Shown here one piece after another: positions 1 to 9,841 of a DNA stretch of 22,823 bases. Source of the stretch: CBFGWV01 sp965652545 (GTDB taxonomy: Bacteria; Pseudomonadota; Gammaproteobacteria; Competibacterales; Competibacteraceae); NCBI GenBank assembly GCA_965652545.1, contig CBFGWV010000044.1, positions 1-22,823 of the forward strand. Direction: 5' to 3'. Below the pieces are notes generated by a model. The model made no database searches. It was given only the letters and a program-made list of their open reading frames with translations, and was not told the DNA's origin. Made by a program: the position numbers and the translations under genes. Position 1 is the first letter of the stretch; each line of letters opens with the position of its first letter.

Positions 1-96
1 AGGAGCCCTGCCCTCAGGGCGATTGCCTGATATCGGCACCAACCCCCAGCTTTGGCGCCATACCCAGGCCGATCGCCCTGAGGGCAGGGCTCCTAC
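1..96. repeat. REPIN-like pair of inverted REP elements
   Basis: Bases 1-23 and 72-94 are perfect reverse complements (23 of 23). Each arm holds a hairpin GCCCTG-CCCT-CAGGGC followed by GAT. The right copy, read on the minus strand, starts with GTAG (96 to 93) and then GAGC, the head arrangement of REP elements in Pseudomonas and Xanthomonadales. The left copy starts at AGGAGC, so its first two bases (expected GT) would lie outside the window. Two REPs with heads outward and about 48 bases between them is the REPIN form, which RAYT transposases are thought to mobilise. No RAYT gene is in the window. The element sits 3' of dnaQ, a usual location. Confidence 0.75.
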
Positions 97-98
97 GG

Positions 99-140
99 GT
101 GCCGGATCGGAGTTTACGTGCCGGATCCGGAGTGGTTTAC
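99..140. repeat. Short imperfect tandem direct repeat
   Basis: Two adjacent units begin GTGCCGGAT, continue with CGGAGT and end in TTTAC: 99-117 (19 bases) and 118-140 (23 bases). They differ by one inserted C and an inserted GG. A third, partial start (CTGCCGG) follows at 141-147. The repeat fills the space between the REP pair and the dnaQ stop codon. No function is evident. Read leftward, it is the first sequence transcribed past dnaQ. Confidence 0.5.
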
Positions 141-159
141 CTGCCGGCTCGCAAGAAGT

Positions 160-891
160 TCAAGAGGCAGCGTCCAGGCGTCGCCAGGCGCAGGCGCCAC
201 CGGAAGCCTTGTCCAGCCCGTCGAGGTAGGCCTCGTGGGCGGCGATTTCAGCATCGCTGGCACGGATCACCGTCAACGGCGGGCGATTCGACGCAACCCG
301 CTGTATGCTCTCGCGCTCCCGGGTCGCGACATTGTCCTCGGCGCTTTCCTGCTCATCCAGCAGCAAGGCCACCTGCCCGCCCGTCATGGCCAGGTACACG
401 TCGGCCAGAATGCGCGAATCGAGCAACGCACCGTGCAGGGTGCGGTCGCTGTTGTCCACGCCGTAGCGGTTGCACAAGGCATCCAGGCTGTTGCGCTGTC
501 CTGGATGGCGATTGCGGGCCAGGGTCAAGGTGTCCAGGACGGTACAGATCTCCGCCACTGGCGGATGATCCGGGCGCCATAGACGCAATTCGTGGTTGAT
601 GAAACCCACATCGAACGCGGCGTTGTGGATGATCAGCTCGGCACCGCTGATGAAATCGACGAACTCCTCGGCGATTTCATCAAACCGAGGCTGGGAGGCC
701 AGGAACTGCGCCGACAACCCGTGCACCGCCTCGGCCTCGGCGTCGATATCCCGATCCGGTTGCAGGTAGCGGTGAAACGTCGCACCGGTCACGCGCCGGC
801 TGACCAGCTCCACGCAACCGATCTCGATCACCCGATGGCCTTGGGCGGGATCAAGACCGGTGGTTTCGGTATCCAGCACGATCTGCCGCAT
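160..891 (-). CDS. dnaQ: DNA polymerase III epsilon subunit (3'-5' proofreading exonuclease)
   Basis: This is the proofreading exonuclease of the replicative polymerase core, which removes misincorporated 3' nucleotides beside the alpha subunit. The 243-residue product equals the E. coli length. The DEDDh exonuclease residues are visible: D7 and E9 in LDTETTGL, D94 in HNAAFD, and H153 and D158 in HGALLDSR. QVALLL at 173-178 matches the position and style of the clamp-binding motif that joins epsilon to the beta clamp, followed by a C-terminal tail for alpha binding. I chose the ATG at 891 because AGGAGG lies 4 bases upstream and the codon overlaps the rnhA stop in the coupling arrangement TGATG. 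A GTG one codon earlier (894) is the alternative. It is the last gene of a three-gene leftward run. No classic terminator follows before the REP pair. Confidence 0.96.
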   Translation of the reverse strand: MRQIVLDTETTGLDPAQGHRVIEIGCVELVSRRVTGATFHRYLQPDRDIDAEAEAVHGLSAQFLASQPRFDEIAEEFVDFISGAELIIHNAAFDVGFINHELRLWRPDHPPVAEICTVLDTLTLARNRHPGQRNSLDALCNRYGVDNSDRTLHGALLDSRILADVYLAMTGGQVALLLDEQESAEDNVATRERESIQRVASNRPPLTVIRASDAEIAAHEAYLDGLDKASGGACAWRRLDAAS

Positions 892-1355
892 CACCCCTCC
901 TGCCTGGCGAGAGTCGCCATTTCATCGATACCACGGTTGGCCAGCGCATCCGCGCGCTCGTTATCGGCATGGCCGCTATGGCCCTTGACCCACAACCAGT
1001 CGACCGCCTCGTGCCGGGCGATCGCCGCGTCAAGCGCCTGCCACAGATCGATATTCTTTACCGGACTGCCGTCGGCGGTACGCCACCCACGGCGCTTCCA
1101 GTTCGCCATCCAACTGCGGATGCCCTGCATCACATACTGCGAATCGGTCGTCACCAGCACCGAGCACGGCCGGGTCAACGCGTTCAGCCCTTGAATGACC
1201 GCGGTCAATTCCATGCGGTTGTTCGTGGTATGCGCCTCGCCGCCGAACAGCTCGCGCTCGCGTCCGTTCCAACGCAGCAATGCGCCCCAGCCACCCGGGC
1301 CCGGGTTGCCGCGACAGGCGCCATCGGTAATCAGATCAACCGGTTTTGTACTCAA
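891..1355 (-). CDS. rnhA: Ribonuclease HI
   Basis: RNase HI cuts the RNA strand of RNA-DNA hybrids during Okazaki fragment processing and R-loop removal. The product is 154 residues (155 in E. coli). All catalytic residues are present: D11 (ITDGACRGNPGPGGWG), E49 (NNRMELTA), D71 (TTDSQYV), H126 (KGHSGH) and D136 (ERADALA). The start is a TTG at 1355-1353. No ATG fits: the next in-frame Met is M48, inside the active-site region, and the upstream open frame is the methyltransferase gene read in another frame. TTG overlaps the upstream stop as TTGA and has GGATGG a few bases before it. The stop overlaps the dnaQ start, so translation of all three genes is probably coupled. Confidence 0.95.
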   Translation of the reverse strand: MSTKPVDLITDGACRGNPGPGGWGALLRWNGRERELFGGEAHTTNNRMELTAVIQGLNALTRPCSVLVTTDSQYVMQGIRSWMANWKRRGWRTADGSPVKNIDLWQALDAAIARHEAVDWLWVKGHSGHADNERADALANRGIDEMATLARQEG

Positions 1356-2098
1356 GAGGCCATCCGTCCGGTAACCCCCTGGCCCTGGACGGCGAAGCGC
1401 CGTTTGCGGTCCCAACGGGGGCGAATCAAAGTCATGGGAATTGCCCGCTTGCGGGCCATGATCAGGTAGCTGGCGCCGGCCATCGGCCAGAAGCGCTCGC
1501 CCCAGCGCTCCATCCACTGCAGGCGCTCCAGCAAGGACTCGCGACGCAGCGGGGGTCGGTGGAAGCCGTAGCTCACCATCGCACGGGAGAACCCGCGCGA
1601 CTCCAGCCAGCTGCCGACGATGAACGGCGACACGAAGCGAGCGCGCCGCGCATCACGCGCCAGCCGGCGCCCGCCCCAGGGCGATAAGGGATTCAAGCCG
1701 AGGATGACCACGCAACCGTCCCCGATCAACACCCGGTGCACCTCGTCCAGCACCGCACGCGGATCGGCTGCGCATTCGAGCACATGCGGCAGGACCACGA
1801 CATCCACACTGTCGCCGGCGATGGGCAAGGCATCCGGGCGGGTTACCGGTCCGGGACATGCATCGCCCGGCAAGGCGAAGGTCAGCCGGTCGCGCACCCG
1901 CGAGCTTTGCAGCAGCGAGGCCGACCAGGGTTGGCCCACCTGCACCAGGAGATAACCGAACAAATCGGGGAGCGCCCGCTCGATCAGACGGCGCTCGCAA
2001 GCCTCCAGCCGTTGCCCCAGGGGCGTGCCGTACCAGGCCCGCAACTGTGCCCAGGCGGTCAGCGGTGTGGGACGACGTGACGGAGAAAACGCAAACAT
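1352..2098 (-). CDS. YafS-like class I SAM-dependent methyltransferase
   Basis: A 248-residue protein resembling E. coli YafS, a putative methyltransferase encoded next to rnhA in many gammaproteobacteria. The substrate is not established. The SAM-binding motif I is degenerate (LLVQVGQPW at about 50-58 instead of DxGxGxG), as is usual in this family. Later motifs are clear: LPIAGDSVDVVVLPHVLE (acidic motif II/III region), then HRVLIGDGCVVILGLNPLSPWG, a typical post-motif strand. The C-terminal LIMARKRAIPMTL matches the family ending. The ATG at 2098 gives a full-length product, but only a weak GGAT stands upstream. It heads the operon with rnhA and dnaQ, whose starts overlap in series. The glyoxalase gene gloB, often found between this gene and mltD, is absent here. 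Confidence 0.85.
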   Translation of the reverse strand: MFAFSPSRRPTPLTAWAQLRAWYGTPLGQRLEACERRLIERALPDLFGYLLVQVGQPWSASLLQSSRVRDRLTFALPGDACPGPVTRPDALPIAGDSVDVVVLPHVLECAADPRAVLDEVHRVLIGDGCVVILGLNPLSPWGGRRLARDARRARFVSPFIVGSWLESRGFSRAMVSYGFHRPPLRRESLLERLQWMERWGERFWPMAGASYLIMARKRAIPMTLIRPRWDRKRRFAVQGQGVTGRMAS

Positions 2099-3328
2099 GT
2101 GTAGAATCCGATTCGCCTGATGCGTCGCGAGACATCGCTGAGCATCGGCTTTACGTTCAACACGGAGGATCTTCCAGGCTCAAGCGTTCGCGAAAGCGAC
2201 GAGAACCGGAGGCCTCCTTGAGGGCTGTGCCAGCGGCCGAGCATACACTATGCGCTGCTTACTGTACCTGATGATTGCCGGTCTGCTGACCGGATGCGCC
2301 ACGACCCGCGGCGAGGTCTCGACCAGCACCCGCCCTCCCATGGCCAGTCGGACGATTCCAGTCAGCGAGTCGGTGTGGGACGAATTGCGCGAGAACCTGG
2401 GCCTGACCGAAGTCCAGCATCCGCGCCTGCAAGACCAGATCGACGGGCTTGCGGACAACACCCGCTACATCAATAGTGTCTCAGCCAGCAGCACGCCCTA
2501 TTTGCATTATGTTCTTGAAGAACTCGACCGTCGCGGCCTACCCGCGGAGCTGGCGTTCATCCCGATGATCGAGAGCCACTACCGGCCGGATGCTGTATCC
2601 CCGGGCAAGGCGGCAGGCCTGTGGCAGATCCGCCCGGCCACCGGTCGCAACCTCGGCCTGACCATGAACGGCTGGTACGATGGCCGCCACGACGTGCGCG
2701 ACTCCACCCGCGCCGCCCTGGACTATCTCGAGTACTTGCACCGGATGTTCGACGAGGACTGGCTTCTGGCCATCGCCGCGTACAACTCCGGCGAGGGCAC
2801 TGTGCAGCGCGCGATGCGCCGCAACCGTGCCGCCGGCAAGCCCGAGGCTTACTGGGATCTGCCGCTTCCGGCCATCACGCGGGAGTACGTCCCGCGCATT
2901 CTCGCGTTGTCGAGAGTGGTCGCGGAAGCCGACGACTATGGCATCACCCTACCCGAAGGCAACGACCCGGCACTGGTTGAAGTCGCGCTCGCGCCAGGAA
3001 CGAATGTCTCGGCCGCCGCCCGCGCCGCCGGCCTCGATGCCGACGAGGTGCGCCGCTACAACGCTGGCCTCAAGGGCAATGTCATCCCTGATGACACGCC
3101 GTTCGCATTGCTCCTGCCGGCCGATCAGGCCCGCGCCCTTGAGGCCTTGGCCGCCCGCGAGGGCCTGCCCGTCGGGTCCGGCAGGCCCGCCGCGATCGCC
3201 TCGCAGGGCGGCGAATACCAGGTACGGCCCGGCGACACAGTGTCGCAGATCGCCCGCCGCCATGGCCTGGACGGGCGCAGCCTGGCGCGTTGGAACCGCC
3301 TGGACAACGATGGCGTGATCCGGCCGGG

Positions 3329-4966
<1,638 letters not shown>

Positions 4967-5983
4967 TTACAACCCCTTGCGCGGGTCGAACGCATCGCGC
5001 ACCGCCTCGCCGACGAACACCAGCAGGCTGAGCATCAGCGAGATGGCGATGAACCCGGATATGCCCAACCAAGGCGCCTGCAGATTGTTCTTGCCCTGCT
5101 GCAGCAACTCGCCGAGAGATGGCGAACCGGGCGGCAACCCCAGGCCGAGAAAGTCCAGCGACGTCAGCACCACAAGCGACCCGGACATGATGAACGGCAT
5201 GAAGGTCAAGGTCGCCACCATCGCGTTGGGCAGGACGTGGCGCCACATGATCCGCGGTGTCGATACGCCCAATGCCCGCGCCGCACGGACATAGTCGAAG
5301 TTGCGCGCGCGAAGGAACTCGGCACGCACCACGCCCACCAAGGCGGTCCAACTGAACAACAGCAGCACGATGAGCAAGGTCCAGAACCCGGGCACCACGA
5401 CGCTGGCGACGATGATGAGAATGAACAACTGCGGCAAACCGCCCCAGATCTCCAGCAGCCGTTGTGCGATCAGATCGGTCCAGCCACCGAAATACCCCTG
5501 CACCGCTCCGGCGGCAACGCCGACGATGGACGACAGTACGGTGAGCACCAGGCCGAACAATACCGAGAGGCGGAAGCCGTAGATCAGACGCGCCAACACG
5601 TCACGCGCCTGATCGTCGGTCCCCAACCAGTGACGCACCGATGGCGGTGCCGGCGCCGGCCGACCCAGGTCGCGATCGGTGGTGTCATAGGCGAAGCGGA
5701 TCGGCGGCCACAGCATCCAGCCGCTCTCCTCGATCAGCTCTGTCAGGAAAGGATCGCGATAGTCGGCCGGGCCGGGAAAGATGCCCCCGAAGTCGGTTTC
5801 GGCGTACTCCTGGAATACCGGCACATACCAGCTCCCCTGAAAGCGGATCAGGATCGGTTCGTCGTTGGCAATGAGCTCGGCAAAGAGACTCAGGACGAAG
5901 AGAATCAAGAACAGCCAGAGCGACCACCAACCACGCCGGTTGGCGCGAAACTGCTCGAGGCGTCGTTTCACCAGCGGCGTCAT
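4967..5983 (-). CDS. yejE: Peptide ABC transporter permease YejE
   Basis: Inner-membrane permease of the Yej importer, 338 residues (341 in E. coli). The basic N-terminus (VKRRLEQFRANRRG) leads into a first membrane segment at about 17-38. A long periplasmic insertion follows (WYVPVFQEYAETDFGG and onward) with WLGTDDQARDVLARLIYG, the entry motif of Opp/Dpp-type permeases. The EAA loop that docks on the ATPase is seen in YVRAARALGVSTPRIMWRHVLPN. I chose the ATG at 5983 over an upstream in-frame Met at 6022 because it overlaps the yejB stop as ATGA, has GAGAGG upstream and gives the family length. It is the third gene of the leftward yejABEF operon. Confidence 0.94.
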   Translation of the reverse strand: MTPLVKRRLEQFRANRRGWWSLWLFLILFVLSLFAELIANDEPILIRFQGSWYVPVFQEYAETDFGGIFPGPADYRDPFLTELIEESGWMLWPPIRFAYDTTDRDLGRPAPAPPSVRHWLGTDDQARDVLARLIYGFRLSVLFGLVLTVLSSIVGVAAGAVQGYFGGWTDLIAQRLLEIWGGLPQLFILIIVASVVVPGFWTLLIVLLLFSWTALVGVVRAEFLRARNFDYVRAARALGVSTPRIMWRHVLPNAMVATLTFMPFIMSGSLVVLTSLDFLGLGLPPGSPSLGELLQQGKNNLQAPWLGISGFIAISLMLSLLVFVGEAVRDAFDPRKGL

Positions 5984-7080
5984 CCGTCGCGCCTCTCGAA
6001 GTCGATGCGCGGGTCCACCCAATGGTAGGTGAGGTCGCTGAGCAGGTTCAGCAGCAAGCCGACCAGGCTGAAGACGTACAGCGTACCGAACATGACCGGG
6101 TAATCCCGCTGCAACACGGCGTTGAAGCCCAGCAGCCCAAGGCCATCCAGGGTGAAGATCACTTCGATGAGAACCGAACCGGTGAACAGCATACCCACCA
6201 GCAACGCGGGGAACCCGGCGATGACCAACAGCATGGCGTTGCGGAAGACATGGCGGTACAGCACCTCCCGCTCGGACAGGCCCTTGGCCCGGGCGGTCAT
6301 CACGTACTGCTTATGGATTTCGTCGAGGAAGGCGTTTTTAGTCAACATGGTGAGCTGTGCGAACCCGCCGATCACCATGGCCGTCACCGGCAATGCCAGA
6401 TGCCAGAAGTAGTCAGCGATTCGCGCCGGCCAGGACAACTCGTCCCAGTTGTCCGAGGTCAATCCGCGCAGCGGGAACCAGTCGAGGTAGCGCCCGCCGG
6501 CGAAAATCACGATCAGCAACACGGCGAACAGGAATCCGGGCACGGCGTTGCCGATGATGATCACCGAGCTGCTGGCCACATCGAAGCGTGAGCCATCACG
6601 CATGGCCTTGGCGATACCCAGTGGAATCGAGACCAAGTAAATGATCAATGTGGTCCACAACCCCAGGGAGATCGAGACCGGCATCTTCTCCAGAACCAGG
6701 TCCATCACACCGACGCTGCGGTAGAAGCTCTCGCCCAAATCGAACCGCAGGTAGTTCCAGAGCATCTGCAGATAGCGCTCATGGGCGGGTTTATCGAAGC
6801 CGAACTGGGCCTCGAGCTGGGCAATGAACTTGGGGTCCAGCCCCTGTGCACCGCGGTAGTTGCCACGTGGCCCGTCGCCGGCTTGACCGGCGGGGGCGAC
6901 TTCGCCCTGGCTGGTGCCGCTGAAGCGGGCAGTGGGGTCGACTTCAGAGCCGCTGTAGCGGGCCAGCACCTGCTCGACCGGCCCGCCGGGGGCAATCTGC
7001 ACGATGGCGAAGTTCACCGTGATGATGCCCAGCAGCGTCAGTGGAATCAGCGCCAGGCGGCGCAGCACATACGCGAGCAT
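5980..7080 (-). CDS. yejB: Peptide ABC transporter permease YejB
   Basis: Partner permease of YejE, 366 residues (364 in E. coli). The N-terminus MLAYVLRRLALIPLTLLGI is the standard first helix of DppB/OppB-type permeases, followed by the IAPGGPVEQ motif. A hydrophilic segment at about 42-90 is rich in Gly, Ala and Gln, as usual for YejB. The EAA cytoplasmic loop appears as YVMTARAKGLSEREVLYRHVFRN. The gene starts 12 bases after the yejA stop, with no good Shine-Dalgarno in the spacer, so translation may depend on coupling to yejA. It overlaps yejE by 4 bases. Confidence 0.94.
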   Translation of the reverse strand: MLAYVLRRLALIPLTLLGIITVNFAIVQIAPGGPVEQVLARYSGSEVDPTARFSGTSQGEVAPAGQAGDGPRGNYRGAQGLDPKFIAQLEAQFGFDKPAHERYLQMLWNYLRFDLGESFYRSVGVMDLVLEKMPVSISLGLWTTLIIYLVSIPLGIAKAMRDGSRFDVASSSVIIIGNAVPGFLFAVLLIVIFAGGRYLDWFPLRGLTSDNWDELSWPARIADYFWHLALPVTAMVIGGFAQLTMLTKNAFLDEIHKQYVMTARAKGLSEREVLYRHVFRNAMLLVIAGFPALLVGMLFTGSVLIEVIFTLDGLGLLGFNAVLQRDYPVMFGTLYVFSLVGLLLNLLSDLTYHWVDPRIDFERRDG

Positions 7081-7092
7081 GGAGGCGCCCGC

Positions 7093-8925
7093 TCAGCGAC
7101 CGCCTTGGCGGGGTTCCACCACAGCGGCCTTCTCCGGGTCGATCCACCATGTCGACACCACCTGCACACCGCTGTCCGGCACCACCTCCGGCTTGCCGAA
7201 CTTGTCCCAATAGGCCAGACGGTCCGCCGCCAGATGCCAATGCGGCACCACCAGATGCTGCCATTGCAGCACCCGATCCAGCGCCCGCACACGGGCCACC
7301 AGGGTCTCGCGGTCGGGCGCGGCAATGAGTTGTTCGATCAAAGCGTCCACCGCGGGATCGGCAAGGCCGGTGACGTTGCGGCTACCGGGCTGCTGCGCGG
7401 CTTCCGTGCCCCAGAATTCGCGCTGCTCGTTGCCGGGCGACTCGGACTGTGCCCAACTGGAGACCACCATGTCGAAGTCGTACTCGTTGAGCCGGTTGAT
7501 GTACTGGGCCTGGTCCACTGTGCGGGCACGTGCGTCGATTCCCAGCCGTTCGAGGCTTTGGATGTAGGGCAGGACGATGCGCTCGAAATCCGGCTGGACA
7601 AGGAGGATCTCGAACGCGAATGGCTGGCCGGTCTGTGCATTGACCAGTTTGCGGTCCTTGAACGTCCAGCCCGCCTCCTGCAATAACGTCAGGGCCTCGC
7701 GCAGGTTGGCCCGCAAGCCACCCTCCCCGGCCGTGCTGGGTGGCTGGTATTCCGTGGTGAAGACCTCGTCGGGAATCTGGCCACGCAAGGGCTCGAGGAC
7801 GTCGAGCTCCAACGGCCCAGGCAACCCGACGGCCGCCAGCTCCGAATTGTCGAAGTAGCTGCGGGTACGGGTGTACTGACCGTAGAACAGGTTCTCGTTG
7901 CTCCACTCGAAGTCGAACGCCAGCGCCAGGGCGCGGCGTACGCGCGGGTCCTGGAACTGCGGCCGGCGCAGGTTGAACGCAAACCCCTGCATGCCCTGGG
8001 TACGGTGATGCGGAAAACTGTCGGTCTTGAATACGCCCTCGCGCCTGGCGGGAATGTCGTACCCGGTCGCCCAGGTCTTGGCAACGTTCTCCAACCGAAA
8101 ATCGTAAGCACCGGATTTCAAGGCCTCCACGGCGACATTGGCATCACGGTATTCATCGAAGCGCAGACGCTCGAAGTTGTACTGACCGCGCATTACCGGC
8201 AAATCCCAGCCCCAGTAGTCGGGGTTGCGCTTGTACACGACGAAGCGGCCGGTCTCGAAGCGCTCGACCACATAAGGTCCCGAGCCCAAGGGGATATCGA
8301 GCGTCGAGTCAGTGAAATCGCGATCGGCCCAGTACGCCTTGGACAGCACCGGCACTTGGCCGATGATCAGCGCCAACTCGGGGTTGACCCCCTCGGCCAA
8401 GTGAAACACCACGGTTCGCTCGTCCGGCGTCTCCAGAGATTCCACGTTGGCGTAGTAGTAACGGTACAAGGGCGAGCCATCGGCCTTGAGCGTGTTGAAG
8501 CTGAACTCGACATCGGCACTGGTCACAGGGGTACCGTCGCTGAAGCGCGCCGCCTCGCGCAGGACGAAGGTCACCGTGCGCCGGTCATCGGCGATATCGA
8601 CCGTCTCCGCCAACAGCCCGTACTGGGTGAACGGCTCGTCCGCACTGGCGGTCATCAGGCTTTCGTAGACCAGCCCCACGCCCGGGGCGGGGCTGCCCTT
8701 GATGATGAACGGATTGAAGGAATCGAACCCCCCCTGCGAGGCCAGCTTCAGCGTACCGCCGACCGGTGCGTCGGGATTGACGTAGTCGAAGTGGGTGAAA
8801 TCGGCCGGGTATTTGGGTTCGCCGTGCAAGGCCACACCGTGCCGTGGCTCCGCCTGGGCAGGCGGACTGGCGCCCAGCATGCCCGCGAGCAGAAGAAACA
8901 CGACCGAGAACATTCCGCGACCCAT
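7093..8925 (-). CDS. yejA: Periplasmic peptide-binding protein YejA (SBP family 5)
   Basis: The substrate receptor of the Yej importer, 610 residues (604 in E. coli). A Sec signal peptide covers residues 1-25 (FSVVFLLLAGMLG core, cleavage after AQA). The mature protein shows the extracellular solute-binding family 5 pattern: GGTLKLASQGGFDSFNPF near the start, FVLREAARFSDGTPVTSADVEFSF, and later SGPYVVERFETGR and RRALALAFDFEW. The ligand is not readable from sequence; relatives bind oligopeptides or peptide-nucleotide antibiotics. The ATG at 8925 has GAGGAT 8 bases upstream. It is the first gene of the operon and is divergent from fabI. Only one binding protein is present, whereas Pseudomonas carries two in this locus. 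Confidence 0.93.
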   Translation of the reverse strand: MGRGMFSVVFLLLAGMLGASPPAQAEPRHGVALHGEPKYPADFTHFDYVNPDAPVGGTLKLASQGGFDSFNPFIIKGSPAPGVGLVYESLMTASADEPFTQYGLLAETVDIADDRRTVTFVLREAARFSDGTPVTSADVEFSFNTLKADGSPLYRYYYANVESLETPDERTVVFHLAEGVNPELALIIGQVPVLSKAYWADRDFTDSTLDIPLGSGPYVVERFETGRFVVYKRNPDYWGWDLPVMRGQYNFERLRFDEYRDANVAVEALKSGAYDFRLENVAKTWATGYDIPARREGVFKTDSFPHHRTQGMQGFAFNLRRPQFQDPRVRRALALAFDFEWSNENLFYGQYTRTRSYFDNSELAAVGLPGPLELDVLEPLRGQIPDEVFTTEYQPPSTAGEGGLRANLREALTLLQEAGWTFKDRKLVNAQTGQPFAFEILLVQPDFERIVLPYIQSLERLGIDARARTVDQAQYINRLNEYDFDMVVSSWAQSESPGNEQREFWGTEAAQQPGSRNVTGLADPAVDALIEQLIAAPDRETLVARVRALDRVLQWQHLVVPHWHLAADRLAYWDKFGKPEVVPDSGVQVVSTWWIDPEKAAVVEPRQGGR

Positions 8926-8955
8926 TGGCGATCCTCATCCTGTGGCGACTACAAT
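8925..8955 (+). promoter_or_regulatory. Candidate sigma-70 promoter for fabI
   Basis: TTGGCG (8925-8930) and TACAAT (8950-8955) lie on the plus strand with a 19-base spacer, 55 bases before the fabI ATG. The -10 box matches the consensus at five of six positions, but the spacer is longer than ideal. The -35 overlaps the yejA start codon, so binding here could influence both divergent genes. I see no equally good promoter for yejA in this 85-base gap. Confidence 0.35.
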
Positions 8956-9010
8956 CGGCTATTCGATTTACCCCGTTCACGATACCAGAACACCTTGGGA
9001 GTTCACTCGC

Positions 9011-9793
9011 ATGGGATTTCTCGCCGGAAAACGCGCCCTGATCCTCGGGCTGGCCAGCAACCGCTCCATCGCCTGGGGCATTGCCCAGGCCATGCACCGG
9101 CAGGGCGCCGAACTCGCCTTCACGTATCAGAACGACAAGCTCAAGGGCCGCGTCGAGAAGATGGCCGACGAATTGGGCAGCCAGCTCACGTTCCCCTGCG
9201 ATGTCGCCGACGATGGGGCCATCGATGCGGTATTTGAGGGGCTGAAGTCGCACTGGGACGGCCTGGACATTGTGATCCATGCAGTGGCGTTCGCCCCGCG
9301 CGAGGCGCTGGAGGGCCGGTTCATCGACTCGGTGAGCCGTGAGGCGTTCCGCATCGCCCACGATATCTCCAGCTACAGCTTTGCGGCTTTGGCCAAGGCG
9401 GCTTACCCCCTGATGCAAGGCCGCAATGGCGCCTTGCTCACACTGACCTACCTCGGCGGGGTGCGCACGGTACCCAATTACAACGTCATGGGTTTGGCAA
9501 AGGCCAGCCTGGAAGCCAACGTGCGCTACTTGGCGACCTCATTGGGGCCCGAGGGGATCCGCGTCAACGGGATCTCCGCCGGGCCGATCCGCACCCTGGC
9601 CGCCTCGGGCATCAGCGGGTTCCGCCGCATGCTCGAGTCCTTCGAGCGCACAGCGCCAATGCGCCGATGCGTGACCATCGAGGAAGTCGGGAACGTAGCG
9701 GCCTTTCTGTGCTCCGACCTGGCCTCCGGCATCACCGGAGAGATCACCTACGTCGATGGCGGTTTCAACACCGTCGCCATGACTGGCGAGTGA
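9011..9793 (+). CDS. fabI: Enoyl-[acyl-carrier-protein] reductase (NADH), FabI type
   Basis: FabI catalyses the last, NADH-dependent step of each fatty acid elongation cycle and is the target of triclosan. The product has 260 residues (262 in E. coli). It is a divergent short-chain dehydrogenase: nucleotide-binding segment LILGLASNRSIAWGIA at 10-25, catalytic Y147 and Y157, and K164 in the YNVMGLAKASLEANVRYLA block, then ISAGPIRTLAASGI and a C-terminal TYVDGGFN. The frame is open further upstream, but ATG 9011 matches the family N-terminus (MGFLAGKRALI) and has GGGAG 9 bases before it. Residue 93, in HAVAFAP, is Ala where E. coli has Gly. It stands alone on the plus strand between yejA and ppiD and ends at a strong hairpin. 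Confidence 0.96.
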   Translation: MGFLAGKRALILGLASNRSIAWGIAQAMHRQGAELAFTYQNDKLKGRVEKMADELGSQLTFPCDVADDGAIDAVFEGLKSHWDGLDIVIHAVAFAPREALEGRFIDSVSREAFRIAHDISSYSFAALAKAAYPLMQGRNGALLTLTYLGGVRTVPNYNVMGLAKASLEANVRYLATSLGPEGIRVNGISAGPIRTLAASGISGFRRMLESFERTAPMRRCVTIEEVGNVAAFLCSDLASGITGEITYVDGGFNTVAMTGE

Positions 9794-9802
9794 AAGCCGT
9801 TT

Positions 9803-9830
9803 GCCCCCCGCACTTTGTGGTGCGGGGGGC
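9803..9830. terminator. Hairpin between convergent fabI and ppiD, possible bidirectional terminator
   Basis: An 11-bp perfect GC-rich stem (9803-9813 with 9820-9830) encloses a 6-base loop TTTGTG. It lies 10 bases after the fabI stop and 11 bases beyond the ppiD stop. There is no long T tract on either side (GGCACAAAAC rightward, AAACGG leftward), so it is not a textbook intrinsic terminator, but its position between two convergent gene ends strongly suggests that role. Confidence 0.65.
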
Positions 9831-9841
9831 GGCACAAAACG

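Noticed and set aside
2218..2249. TTGAGG and TACACT before mltD as a promoter
   Set aside because: The spacer is 20 bases and the -10 box touches the mltD ATG, so a transcript would start inside the gene.
8005..9237. Plus-strand open frame of about 410 codons opposite yejA and extending into fabI
   Set aside because: It covers the divergent promoter gap and reads fabI in the wrong frame, and nothing in the translation resembles a protein family.
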